A stretch of DNA of 64,000 bases from Hyphodiscus hymeniophilus (Eukaryota > Ascomycota > Leotiomycetes > Helotiales > Hyphodiscaceae): NCBI GenBank assembly GCA_016508695.1, contig VNKQ01000007.1, positions 124,001 to 188,000 on the forward strand. Direction: 5' to 3'. The notes under the pieces are model-generated. The model was given only the letters and a program-made list of their open reading frames with translations. It was not told where the DNA came from and ran no database searches. Within the stretch, counting starts at the first letter, position 1, and each line of letters opens with the position of its first letter. Positions 31,266-43,700 of the stretch are shown in pieces. A program made the translations under genes and the position numbers.

Positions 31266-33861
31266 TTAAAAGTGGATCAACAGCGGAGTGTAAGCCATAG
31301 CTGGTGCATCAGTCGTTTCTCTGTCTGTCGTTCGCCTACTTGTGACGTCTCCTCGTCTGCTCTCCTCCTCAGCGTCGTTGACCTGGTGCATTTCTTGACT
31401 TGAATGCTGAAGGTCCTCATGTTCAACGACTTCTAATTCTCGCATTTGGCGCTCGATATTTTCAGCTTCCTGCTGCTGGTGCTTTTCTTCGGCAAGCTTG
31501 CCTTTTGATGCTTCTTCCGTAGACGCAGTCTTTAAGAGACGTTGAATCTCTCGGATTTCGGCCATGAGACCCTTGAAACCCGAGCGTTCGTGAGCTTGTT
31601 CCTGACCAAAGAAGTTGGAAAGCTCCTTGTCCCAATTGCGGCCCGATATAGTGTCGTTGACCGATTCCATCTCCATATCCCAATCAGCGCCAAACATAGA
31701 AATACTTGCTTGCATTTTCGGTGCTGATCTGGTATCAACACCTGCCCATTCCCGATATATGGCGATCTCGACGATATTTGAAGTGGGTGTCCATTGGTAC
31801 TGGAAGACGCTGCGCATGACCACGTTCTTTATCTTGAATCCTATTGGAACTCTTAGAGCAATGGCAGGATATGGCAATCCAACAGGATCCACAAGCTCAG
31901 CCGATCTATTGTCAAGGGAGACGGCTATGAGGTTTCGAAGCGCCTGCGGAACCTCCTTTATTTCGCTGTCTTGGATAATCTCCAAAGTCCAGTCGAATTC
32001 CCTGATAGACGAGCAAGAATTAGCCCAATTTAAAGACGAAGTGGTGTGAATTTTCTTCTTACCTTTCGATGTCCATGGTGGTGATCTCAGCAAGCTTGTT
32101 TCTAGCGTCATCTGCGAAGAGACGAGTGTGGCCGATTTGATACTTTCCCAGAGCGCCAAACTCTACACTTTCAACCTCGGCTTCAAGTCGAAGCTGTTCA
32201 CGGTCCTCAGCTGTGCTGATAAAGATGATCTCGGTATTTCTGGGATTGTTTATAACGTCATCGAGAGAAGCAGTTCTAGAGTTCTTTGGTGCGAAGTCCT
32301 GTCTTCGGCGAACTATTTTCTGGATGAGGTTTATTGCAATTTCTGCTTCCATCCTATGCATGTTAGTATCATGTGCTCAACTGCGGTGAATCGTGTATCT
32401 ATACACTTACTTTCTGTCAAATACAGCGTCGCTTACAACCCGACTTTTCTTCATCATTTCGCCAAACATCTCAAAGGAGTATTTGCCCTGGAGGAAGCTC
32501 TGTGGAAATTGACGCAGATTGACATGGCCAAACTGAATTCGCATCCGCATCCATTTTATCAAGTCCTGAAGTTCGAAGATTCTCTTGAAAGCTTGGGTGC
32601 GGAAGTTTTTAGAGTTCTCCTCGTTCATTCGGCGATGACTGACTTCCCACTCCGATAGAGCAGCTGGGGCAAGTCGCTCTCCAGCTATCTTAATGTTTGT
32701 AACAATATGACGGGAATCACGTTCTACTACCTTTTCTGGCTGAATACATGCCCGAATTGCCTCGCTCGTTGGTGGGACAATGATGTAAGTGGGTGTTGCT
32801 GAGACAATCTGTGCTTGTGCATCGCGATATTTGACTTTGATGCCCTCGATAACAGCGGCAACGTTCTCCTCGGCTACAGCCTGTTGGGCGACACAGTTGA
32901 TTCTGAGAGAACGCATCTGCTCATTCCAATCAATGTGAACCTCGAACTCTTCTCGAAGGTGGTCAAACACCTTGAGGGCGGAATCGAACAACTTCATTGG
33001 ATCTGAGCCCTTTGGCCAAAGATAATAACCCTGTCACTTGTTAGCTTCGCTCATCAAAGTGATGATCAGAGTTTGGTACTGTCGCGATGAACTCGTCATC
33101 TCTCGCCGGTTTGCTGCGCAGTCTACGCATCTCTGCCTCTTTCGCAGCCTTTTCGTTAATGCGAATCGCTTCTTGTGTAGTGACGAGTGTCGGGGCCCTC
33201 GCCCACGGTTTCGCACTTCCAATTGCGTTCCCTTTCTTCGAGTGATTCACACCGGAAAGATCATATCCTCGTCCATAATTTTGACGAGGGGTTTGTTGTG
33301 TTGGACGGCGTGTGGGAGTCGTTGCATGTCCTGCCACGAATCAGAAGGAGAAGTTGACAGGATGTATTGTCAGCATACCATTAGGTTGACGAGGATTTCG
33401 AGGTGTTGGATACCGTGAAGAGCTACCCACATTGAGGCCTTGCTGGTTTGAAGAGGTTAATTGAGCATGGGGTGAAGGCTTGTTGGTAATCGGCGTCGAA
33501 GAAGGCGGTGCTGAAGGTCTTTCAACAGGATAACCATGACCGCCCAATTCATGCCTTTGACGAGGGATATTTTCTTGATTTGAAGGTGGCTGCCGTTTCT
33601 CGGTGGTTGTATGGTAGATTGATGGTCTTGAAGCAACTTGACTGTGGGTAGCCGATTGTTGTATCGTACTACCATGAGGGCGAGCAGATGAGGCGACTGA
33701 CACAACAGAGTCTGTCTCCCACTCTGTTTCAATTAGTATAGCTGCAGATGCAGCGCTGGGAGAAACTTACGATTGGCATGGGCTATCTCGGGGCTAAGAG
33801 GCGTCAGCTCTTGGTAAACAGAGAGGGAGAGGGCGAGAACTTACTCCTTGGAGGGCGCCAT
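31266..33861 (-). CDS. DUF7905-type fungal protein
   Basis: Seven exons (33861-33845, 33793-33771, 33723-33379, 33330-33080, 33030-32411, 32353-32063, 32001-31266) join to 760 aa. The N-terminal 210 residues are low-complexity, rich in Ser, Pro and Gln. The core opens with GYYLWPKGSDPMKLFDSAL, the hallmark I associate with DUF7905, and contains alternating beta and helix segments reminiscent of KH-like modules, plus IRMRIQFGHVNLRQFP-like stretches (here KWMRMRIQFGHVNL). The C-terminal 100 residues are a Glu/Gln-rich coiled coil (EEKHQQQEAENIERQMREL). No enzyme motif is visible, and function is unknown. Members occur as single copies in many ascomycetes. The first two exons are only 17 and 23 nt, but both joins use good splice sites. 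Divergent from ORC1 across 1.5 kb. Confidence 0.8.
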
Positions 33862-35366
33862 GGTTGGAAGAAGTCTCCGACTTGATATCGTAGAAGTTCT
33901 TTATTATCAGAGAGGATTGTGGCACTACCTGCAAAAATGGAGATGTTGTGCTGGGGGTGGTGGGGAAGAGGAGATTTGAGAGTGAAGTTTCGAGGTTGGC
34001 CTTGTTTCTTTTCGTCAACGACATCACCACCACCACATGCTCCGCTGTAAATGTCAAGTGAAAGCTGAGACTTTTCCAGTGAGCGATGGAAGCGAGGCAA
34101 ACTTGTTTACTTGCCACTTTTCATTCAGGCAAGTTCAAGGAAGGAACAGATACCCGTATGGAGTAAGACCAAAGCAGTAAGTTCAAGCTTCTTTTATCTT
34201 GACAAGGCGGCTCGCATTGTATCGCCAGAGTATAAAGTCTTTCACATGGCACAATAAACATTATTCTCATCCGCAAGTGATACAACCCACCAATGGTAGA
34301 CTCTGGGCCCAAGAGTATGCTCGAAGTCTTAACCTATTTCCTCCATCGCAGATGCTACTGTTCCTTCTCAATGTCACACCCCTTTTATCCGATAGTTGGC
34401 TTGCATATTCTTTCCTTACATCTAAACACACCAATACTTTGGACGTTGAAGAAGACGTGGAATTGCTTTGAAGTTATCCCTCACAAACAAAAGCTTTAAA
34501 ACACATTGAGCATTGAGCAACCCAGTGATAAAGAGACAAGACCAGATTACTTCATTGCTGTTGTCTGCAGCCAGGATATGTAGCTTTCGGCATCAGTAGA
34601 ATAAGCAGGCCGAAACCAGAAATCTTGAGCATCACGCAGAACTGGCTTCACCCTAGGGACTTCTCCGGCATGTCCTGACAGTCCAGCATTGGATGCCCGG
34701 TGCAGACAATTCAGGATGTTGCACACACCAAGCCTGTCTCTCTCTTACAACACCTAGAAGCTTTACTCTGCTGGATGATCTTAAATAGTAGCTCCCCTCC
34801 TCCAAAGACGCCTTCTCATTAAGTCTTAGATCCCAGCAACAGCAGAGGTCCAACCGTTCTACTTCCACTGGGTGTTTCCGCGGGCCGCGGCGTATGGAAT
34901 ATCAAGACTTGGAGGAGGCAGGGTTGGTTTGGGGTGAAAGATCGTACACGAGAAGATACCTAGGAGACGGGAGACGGGAGCTTCGAGATACAATGCCCTA
35001 CTGGTGGGAGCTGCTCAATAAGCTGTGGATGAGGAATAAGAGATCTGGGTAAGCCCCATTTGATCGACTTGAAGAGGAGGGAGGACTGGACAGGGAATTG
35101 GAGATCGTATGATGGGGATTAATAAAAGCAAATGCAATGAAGCGCAGATCACTGCGTAGACTTGCTCAACACATCTTACTGTTTTGTGAAATTTTGAATT
35201 TTAATGTGTTGGTTGGCGCTCCTCAAGCCTACCTAGCTTTTGGTTCTCAGGGGTCGTGCTTTGCGAAACACGAAAATTCACGGTTCGCGTCTCCGGGCCT
35301 GCAACCACTTTACCAAACCCTGCATGGACGTTCGAGATTGAACAACACCGCAATTGACAATCGATC
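33862..35366. other. Divergent spacer between DUF7905 gene and ORC1
   Basis: About 1.5 kb, long for this dense half. Open frames on both strands are short and motif-free. A short GAGACGG tandem pair lies near 34968. I see no RNA gene. Confidence 0.5.
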
Positions 35367-37874
35367 ATGCCTCACAAGACGACTCTCAAGAACCCTCGAG
35401 AACAAAGAGCAGCAAAGGCGGAGCGAGCGAGGAAAATACTGGCAGGAGTTGCTAGAGACGATTCCGACGATGAACTAGGCGTCGAAGACCACCCCTGGGA
35501 ATGGATATACGGGAAGGAAGATCGGGAGGAGAATGGCACTGCGGATGATGATGAAGATGATGAGAAATCTGCTACACCAAGAAGACGGAGAAGCAAGTCC
35601 GTTCGACATACTTCCAACAAGCGGAGGATAGTAGGTGCTACGATGGGGAGCTTCAAATGCAAGATTGGAGACACTGTCCTGCTGAAGTCCGAGGTTCCGA
35701 ATGAGGCCTGGGTTGGCATTATCTGCGAGTTTACTGAGACTCTTGATGAGGATGGTGAAATGGAGAAACAGGCCAAATTCATGTGTAAGAATCTTGTGCG
35801 CTACCTATTGCAATTTTTAATCTAGTACAGGGTTCTGTTCTGAGAAGGAGATTCGAAATAAGCAGAAGAAGAGAGCAGATTTTCTTCCAGTAAGCAGTCA
35901 TATCGGGAAAGAGATACTTATATTAATTGATCCAGAATGAAATGTACATAACACCCACCTATGACGAGAATCCCCTCCAATCAATAAACGGCACGGCATG
36001 GATAATGTCTGAAAAGAGTTTCAATGCCAAATACCCTAGTGGAAAGATACCGCGAAAATCGAAGGGATTTGAAAAGACATTCATCTGCCGTCGAGGCTGC
36101 CATACCCGGACATCAACATATACTGAAGAGTTCAAGTGGGAGGATGTGTACGATGGCACAGAAGGCAACCTGGATACGCTGAGGCAAAGGCTGGAGAATG
36201 ACACCATGGCTACGAGAACTAGGAAGTATGGAAAACGCAAGATTGCAGACGATGATTTCACGGGAAAGCATGTTGAGGACTCTGATTTGGAGCAGGAGAC
36301 TCCCAAGAAGAAGCAGAAATTCTCCTCTGCTATCTCTACACCTCGAAAGATACGGACACCTTCGAAACTGCTCACGCCGAGTCACAAGAGGTAAACATCA
36401 TATGAGCCTTTCGGATGCCTTTTACTAATATATGCCAGGGTAATCATCAAGAAGCCTTTGGAGTTCACCCCTCTAGGGACTCGGGTTTTGGCTCCTGACC
36501 ACGTCTATTCTTCACCATTCCAAACGGCCCGCTCAAGACTGCACGTCTCAGCAGTCCCAAGCACTCTGCCCTGCAGAGAAGACGAATTTGCTTCCGTCTA
36601 TTCCCATCTAGAATCGGCCATTTCCGATGCCTCTGGAGCTTGTATCTATATCTCAGGAACCCCTGGCACCGGGAAAACAGCAACCGTCAGAGAAGTCGTT
36701 GCTCAGCTCAATGCGTCCGTAATGGCGGATGAGCTAGACGATTTTATCTTCGTTGAGATAAACGGCATGAAAGTCACAGATCCGCATCAATCATATTCTT
36801 TACTTTGGGAAGCATTAAAGGGCGATCGTGTTAGTCCTTCTCACGCCCTGGATCTCCTAGAACGCGAATTCAGCCATCCTAGTCCTCGGCGAGTCCCTTG
36901 TGTTGTACTGATGGATGAACTGGATCAGCTTGTCACGAAAAACCAGAGCGTCATGTACAATTTCTTCAATTGGCCAGGTCTCAGACACAGTAAATTGATT
37001 GTGCTGGCAGTTGCAAATACTATGGATTTGCCCGAGAGAACGTTGAGCAACAAGATCAGCAGCAGACTTGGTATGTCACTTCCAAGGTATCCTCATAAAG
37101 CTTCAGCTAACAACCATAGGGCTCACAAGAATCACCTTTCCGGGTTACACACACGACCAGCTCATGAAGATCATCCAATCTCGACTCGAAGGAGTCCCTG
37201 GTGACATTGTCGAGTCCGATGCCGTTCAATTCGCCAGTCGAAAGGTCGCTGCAGTGAGCGGCGACGCGCGACGTGCGCTCGATATATGTCGTCGAGCTGT
37301 AGAGTTGGCAGAATCAGATGTCCTGGATTCTCAAAACGGTGCGGTTCCTGGGACACCAAGCAAGAGCGGGAAGACTCAAAAAAGTGGGCTTCCTTCGAAG
37401 AATCTAGGAACGGTGACGATAGCGACTGTGAAGCGAGCAATCAACGAGGCTACGACGAGTCCGCTGCAGCAGTATCTGAGGGGATTGCCGTTGAGCTCGA
37501 AAGTCTTGCTTGCGGCATTGCTGGCCAAGACGAGGAGAACCGGCATTTCAGAGAGTATTCTTGGGGAGGTTCTCGATGAAGCGAAGCGGATGGCGAAGAT
37601 GGATACAGGAGGGAACATGGCCGATTTTCTTTTGAAACCAGAACATGTTCTGTCAAAGGGGAGGAGTATGCAGATCACGGGCCGCCAATCACTGAAAGCA
37701 CCAAGAGTGCTTGCAATGGGGACATCTGCTATCGATTTGATGGAAGCCGGTATCATTGGGCTAGAGGCACGGAAAGCCGATCGTACAGGAAAAATTCGGT
37801 TGAGTATTGGTGAAGAGGATGTAAAGCTGGCATTCAAAGATGATCCAGAGATTAAGAGTCTTGGATTCTCATAG
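35367..37874 (+). CDS. ORC1: Origin recognition complex subunit 1
   Basis: Five exons (35367-35784, 35831-35889, 35936-36390, 36439-37070, 37120-37874) give 772 aa. ORC1 is the ATP-binding subunit that marks replication origins and helps load MCM. The N-terminal half is a BAH domain: GSFKCKIGDTVLLKSEVP through the spliced KFMWFCSEKEI to the WIMSEKSFNAKYP region. A charged Lys-rich linker follows. The AAA+ domain has Walker A SGTPGTGKTATVRE (about residue 384), then FVEINGMKVTDPHQSY, Walker B VVLMDELDQL, sensor-1 VLAVANTMDLPER, and after a splice join GLTRITFPGYTHDQL. The winged-helix region follows (sensor-2 GDARRALDICRRAVE). The first and third introns split codons, and each join restores conserved residues. 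Convergent with PRP46, stops 111 bp apart. Confidence 0.96.
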
Positions 37875-37985
37875 TACGCAAATACAGCTATCAACGAGAC
37901 CTACTCCCTTTCAGTCATCACGGTCTTCCAAACTCCATTCGCCAGAATATGCACTACCGTCCTTTTTCATCTTACACTCACGCAA

Positions 37986-39481
37986 TCAGTACTTTTGCCT
38001 TCCTAATGTTGGCTTCCATTCCATAGGATGCGTCTCCGGCGTTGCCGTTTCGTCTTGTTTCCATATTTTGACTACGGATCTGTTAGCACCAGCTCCTAAG
38101 ACGGGGTGATTCGGGGATACGTACTGGTCTTATCGGCTTCTCCACAAATCAACCGAAGTCCGGTTTTATCGTACGTAGAGCTCATGAGTCCTGTTTCGGC
38201 GTCGAGTGACCCAGGTTGAGCCGTGGTATCCAAAGCCTGGAATCTATGGCCTGTCTTCCAATCCCAGAAGCTCATCGATCCATTGTCTCCACCAGAGAAG
38301 AGAACGTTATCCTCGTTGACGGCCAAAGTGTTGATTATCGAGTTCTGACCCTCGAAGTTTTGCATAAAGGCTCCCTCGGGACACTTCCATTGCTTGATGC
38401 TTCCGGTACTTCCACTTGCAAATGTGAACTCCTTTGGATGGATAGCCAACGCGCGGACACCTTTCTTGTGATGCGTGAGAACTCCCATTGTCTTTCCAGC
38501 TGCCAGATCATAGAGGCGTACTGTCGAGTCGAGAGAAGAGGTGATGACTTGAGGATCTGCTTCTTGGCATTTGACATCCGTCACCGTACCCTTGTGCCCA
38601 GATAAAACATGAATATTGCTCCGGGTCCTCATATCCCAAACTCTGGCAACACCGTCCCGACCACCAGTAACCAGAACATCAAGAGTAGGGTGCAAGGAGA
38701 GCGTATAGACACCGCTCAAATGCCCATGATAATGCCTGATAACCTTGTTTGTCTCCAAATCCCAACACTTAACCATCTTATCCTCTCCGCACGAAAAGAG
38801 GTACGGATGCCTAGGAGACACCGCTAATCCTCTGACCGTCGAAATATGTCCTGTCAACGTGAGTCGCAAATTACCAGTTGCCAGATCCCAGATCTTGATC
38901 GTCCTATCTCCCGCACCACTCGCGAACCACTCATTCTTCGGCTCAACAGCCAGACTTCTCACCCATCCCAGATGCCCAGATATAACCCTCATAAGCTTCC
39001 ACGGCGCATGCCATTCCGGCCTTTGTTGCACAACTGTCCCTTTGCGCACCAGACTTAACGAAGGCAGATTCTTTTGCACGTTGGGACCATTGGCGTTTGG
39101 CGGTATGTCGCCAGCTCCTTGTCTTCGAATGGTCAATGCATTCGAATAATTGCCATTCGGACCTTTCGTTGACATAACACCCTCAATAAGTTTCGTAGTC
39201 CTTGCGTTCGAAGCATCTTCCTCCGCTGGAGCCATCTTCGGCTTTTTCTTCCGCGAGCCTGCCGCACTGGCTTGCTTCGCTGCAAGTGCTGGAGGTAGTT
39301 CTCGTACATCGTCGTATTCTAATCGTATGCGCGCGGCGATTCCTACGCGGTCTGCTAATTCGGTACATTCTGTATCGTCGACCTTACTTTCTGCGAAGAG
39401 AGCTCGCGATCTTTTAGCGTTCTGTTGGATAAGGGATTTTAGATGATCCACATCTTGAGTCGAAGTTTGTACTTGCGCCAT
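37986..39481 (-). CDS. PRP46: Pre-mRNA splicing factor PRP46 (PRL1/PLRG1), WD40
   Basis: Two exons (39481-38125, 38071-37986) give 480 aa. PRP46/PLRG1 belongs to the Prp19-associated (NTC) complex in the nucleus and is needed for spliceosome activation. Seven WD repeats run from WKLMRVISGHLGWVRSLAVE (about residue 165) through AGDRTIKIWDLATGNL, GEDKMVKCWDLE, GGRDGVARVWDMRT and SLDSTVRLYDLAAG to GGDNGSMSFWDWKTGH. The 53-nt intron splits the last WD repeat, and the join gives EADKTIKIWKQDE, the family ending. The unspliced frame would end in a short unrelated tail. The N-terminal region has a Lys-rich patch (GSRKKKPKM), a likely nuclear signal. Divergent from NAS6 across 189 bp. Confidence 0.96.
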
Positions 39482-39670
39482 CTTACATGTAGGTGGATGT
39501 GATTGAGATTACGAAGGCTGCCTCAATCTCGATTATTTTCAAGTTCGTTCAGCCTTGTCCCGCACGTGACCGTGATCTAACTCGAAGAGTGTGTAACCTC
39601 GATAATTGTCTACTGACTTTCCATTCCCACGCTCTCGAAAGTGAAGCTAGGAATAAGACCATATTCCAAA
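39482..39670. promoter_or_regulatory. Short divergent promoter between PRP46 and NAS6
   Basis: Only 189 bp separate the two start codons, which face away from each other. Both leaders and any shared promoter must fit here. A candidate CACGTGAC E-box-like element is at 39563-39570. Confidence 0.5.
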
Positions 39671-40693
39671 ATGATGGATGAGCCATCGAAGTTCGCTCTT
39701 CACGAGGCTGCTCGTGATGGGAAAAGTATGAATATATTCCCGGCAAACGCCACTCCACGAGCGTTGCTAATCAACACTTCTTGAATAGCGACTATTGTCG
39801 AATCTCTTTTAAATGTCGGTTTTTCCAAGCTTGCTTATTAGTATTCTACTCAAGTTATCGCCCAGAAAAGTGCTTATATTTCTCACAGGCAAATCCCAAA
39901 CTCGCAGATCGAAAAGATGACGACGAGCGTTTGCCTATTCACTGGGCAACTTCGTACGGTCACTTGGACATAGCAAAGATGTTAGCTGCGCAGAAGAACT
40001 TTGATCCTGATGTTCAAGTACGTCTCCGCGCTGCCATGGTGACCCATGTGAGTTTTACGATATTGTTAATAAGTACCTGACCCTGGCTCCAGGATGGTTC
40101 GGGATGGACGCCGTTGATGATCGCTGTCAGTCGAAAGGATGGCGAAGAGCTAGTCGATTTGTTCCTCCGCAAGGAAGCAGACGTTAACGCTAAAAGTCCT
40201 TCTTATCCCATATTTCCTTTTCTTATTTTACTTACAAGCACCAGATTTCAGCGGCCAAACAGCACTTCATTTCGTTGCCTCAAAGAATAACCTCGATATA
40301 GCTCGCCGTCTCCTTAATGCCAAACCAGCTGCTTCGGCCAGAGTCAAAGATAAGAGAGGTCAGTACGCGATTCACAGAGCTGCGGCTGTGGGATCAACGC
40401 CCATGGTTGAGTTATTAGTGAAGAATAAGAGTCCGTTGAATGCTTCGGACGTCGCGGGTCAGACGCCACTGCATCATGCGGTTGCTGAAGGTCATGGGGA
40501 TACGGCTGTCGCGTTGCTAAAGGCAGGTGCTGAGACGGATAAAAAAGACAGTGATGGCTTTCTGGCTATGGAACTTGCTCCTGATGCACAAGTAAATTAA
40601 TGTCCTGTTCCAAATTGAAGATAAATGGCTGATTCGTCACAGGTTCGGAAGTTCATATCGCAAAGTGCAGAGCGAGAGGGTCTAGAGCTATAG
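39671..40693 (+). CDS. NAS6: Proteasome assembly chaperone gankyrin/Nas6 (ankyrin repeats)
   Basis: Six exons (39671-39725, 39789-39814, 39889-40017, 40093-40195, 40245-40591, 40643-40693) give 236 aa, close to the 226-231 aa of yeast Nas6 and human PSMD10. It binds the Rpt3 ATPase tail and checks assembly of the 19S regulatory particle. Ankyrin repeats follow one another: DEPSKFALHEAARDGK, DDERLPIHWATSYGHLDIA, DGSGWTPLMIAVSRKDG, FSGQTALHFVASKNNLDIA, DKRGQYAIHRAAAVGS, and DVAGQTPLHHAVAEGHGDTA. The last exon closes with VRKFISQSAERE. Exon 2 is just 26 nt. Introns 2 and 4 use weak GTC donors (GTCGGT, GTCCTT), but the repeats fit only with these joins. The start could also be the next Met at 39674. 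Stops 58 bp from the TRAPPC11 stop. Confidence 0.92.
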
Positions 40694-40751
40694 CGAATTT
40701 TATCTATCGTATCATCATGCTGAACATCACCCATATGCTCGTCGTCTACAT

Positions 40752-43700
40752 CTAAGAGTCTTCTGACTCTCCTTCTGGAGGTACCCAAATGTAAATGGAA
40801 TCTTTGTCGAGCCTCATCCCTTCAGTTGGAGCTATCTTGAGCACTTTCTGGAAGTATTTATCTCGTATCACGCAGCGGATAGGTCCTATCCAATCACCGC
40901 GGCTGAAAGGCAATAGCCGGAATCTCATTGTGCGTCTTGACAGTGGCACAAGTTGTAGAGTGGATTGCTTGACCCCAGAGAACGCAAACTTCTCGCTGGG
41001 CTCCATGGATACTCCGAACGTAAGGAAGTGGTTAGAGGGATTTTCGATTGTGACATCGAAATGAAGCATGGACGGGACAGTCCCCGAGTACGACACAGCG
41101 CCTAAGACCCTTGGTTCACTACTCGAGACTAGTAATCGAGGTATACCGAGAATGGTTGTATTAATAGTCGAGCCTTCTTCATCACGGCGCCATCTGATTG
41201 CCAATGAGACATCCAGTGTTGCCGTACCGCGGTCATCAAGCGAAATCTTCTGCGTAAAGACGTCGAATTCTGCCTCTTCCAGACTCTTGGGGCGTACTCG
41301 AATGCCAGCTTCGGGGATGGAGAAGGCTTTCTTGGCATAGCAGTGAATGCCTCCATTCGTCCCAAGGACTTCGACGTTCAGATCCTCCACGATCAAATCC
41401 TCCGCAGCAAAGGAGAAGTACCGACTCGTTAAGCGCCATTTCTGTGATAATCCACGAGGGTCAATCTCTTCTGGCTTATCATCTTTTTCATCATGAGTGA
41501 AAAAACTCGGCCAAGGATCGGGGTGAATGCGAGGCGAAAAATCGTAATTCGCTTCGAAGGGATTGATGATTGTGAGTTGAGTGGACATCGAGCGTGAAAC
41601 CGGAGTTTCCAAATCCGACACCAGATTGTAAGACGTCTTCATGGTCAGTTCATAGACTGCCGGCAAGTCTATCGGAGGAATAAGTAACTCGACAATGCAA
41701 GATGCTGCAGCTGCAATATTTCCGAGGGCAAACTTAGAATGTGAATTTCCTTCATCGCTGTTATCAGGTTTATTGCTGGAACCAGCCATTCTCAGCGTGA
41801 GTAAGGGTGCACTCTCTCCAAGCAGGTGAACTTCAAGATCGGTAATAGAATCGGCATCTTCCCCATTAACGACTTCAAGCTGTAGCTTGACCTCCTCGTT
41901 TGTATAATAGTGCTCCTGCAGTTCAAGGAAGTGGAATTCCATCTTGGGCGGCTTCGGAAGAATAGTAATTGCAAATGCGTTGTTACGGACTAGCTTTCTT
42001 TTCGAGGAATTCTCGCCCCACCAGATGTCAGGCGTACTAGTCCTTTCACTAAATGTCTGAACGTACTCGAGATCAAAAAAATCGGATGCTATGACGAATG
42101 TTGCCGATATGGCTCTTGCCTCTCCAGCTTCTCTAAGCAGACTGCCGAATTGGAAGACTCGTATCCGGCCAGCCCGGAACGTAAGGCAAGTTTCGCCTGA
42201 CATTGCAGGACGACCATCTCGCCCACTGCTTTGCTCTTGGGTCTCGTCTAAAGACACCTTACGCAAAGTTAACAGCTCTGGACTGGGGTCTTGAGCAGAG
42301 CTATCATGCCTCAAAATGATAGGCTTCATACTCCCTTCAAATTCTATTCTTATTTCGGTCATGGTTATTGGTACAGATGTCGGTAGGGCGACCGACGTGA
42401 CGGCCAACTGAGATGGGCAAAGCTCACCGACCTTGCCCTCGTGATGTTCAAAGGTGTACGTCGCTGAGAGAAACGAGTGGACGTCCTGATCATGGAGTAC
42501 AACAACTGGTTTGTTCCCAGTAGACTTGAGGTCATTCAATGACATTGATAGATCGTAATGCCACCTTGGATGATGACTGAAACCTAAAAGCTGTTAGCAC
42601 TAAGACCTTGCACATAACAAGACCAAGAACAAACTTTGGTTCAAAAGCTCCCAGTCTACAGCGAGGACAGTTCCGCCATCTCCAGCATGCACTGCTGCTT
42701 CCCTCAAAGCCCAACCGACCTCTTCCACAGCATTCCACCAACCTTCTCTCCTAAATGACATCTTTTGCCATAGAGGACGGAGAACTCGCAGTGCATCGTC
42801 CCAAGCTTCTCTTCTTAGGCTCTCCTTAGCAGAAAGCAGGGACAGGTCTTGTGCAAGGCGTGATTGTTTCCTTTGCTCGAATTCGTTTATCGCTTTCGTG
42901 AGAGAATGGATGATGAGCAGAGAGTGATCGACACCGTCACGTCCGGGTAGAGGGTTTTCTTCATGTGGTTCTGGACAAAGATATGTGTCATAAGTGTATG
43001 CTTTGCTGGCGATTTGTGAGGCGGGAGAGACGCCTGGTGGAGACCTATCTTCGTCTGGAATTTCTAGAGCTAGGTTCCGGCGTGCCATGAGATGTTGTGC
43101 AGCAAGGCGGTACCAATAACCAGGATGGTGAAGATACTCCCACGGCTCCATGCGCTCTCCCATTGCGATGGCCTTTTCTGTCAAAAGGAAAATGGTACTA
43201 CCAGTGAACTCGATAATTGAGACCTTCTTGATTGTTTCAGCCATCACAGTAGCCCATCTAGCTTCCCAAGCTTTCCACCCGTATGTTGATGACCCTTTAC
43301 CTCTACGATCCACAAAATCGCGTATTCTGTCTCGATGCTGCTGCCACCGACGGGTAGCTGCTGTTGTATTGCCATTCCAAAACAAGCAACGCAGGATCCG
43401 AATCGCGAAGACATCAGCAAGAAGGCGAGCTTCGTTCCACCTCGGGCTCCAACTCGCAATCGCTTCCAAGACATCGGAGCTTAACAGTATGTCATATCCA
43501 CTCTCATACGATCTTATGGCAGCATCCATCTCTTGCCGAAATTCGGCCAAAACGCCAAGTTTGAAGTCATATCTGACGTTCCAGCCTTGACTAGACAACG
43601 TCTGCGAAGTGCCAGATGTAGGTGGAGCTGTGGGTGGAGGAACGATGCCCCTATTTCGCTTCCTTCTTGAATGCTTACTCAGATCTCTGTAGTATTCAAT

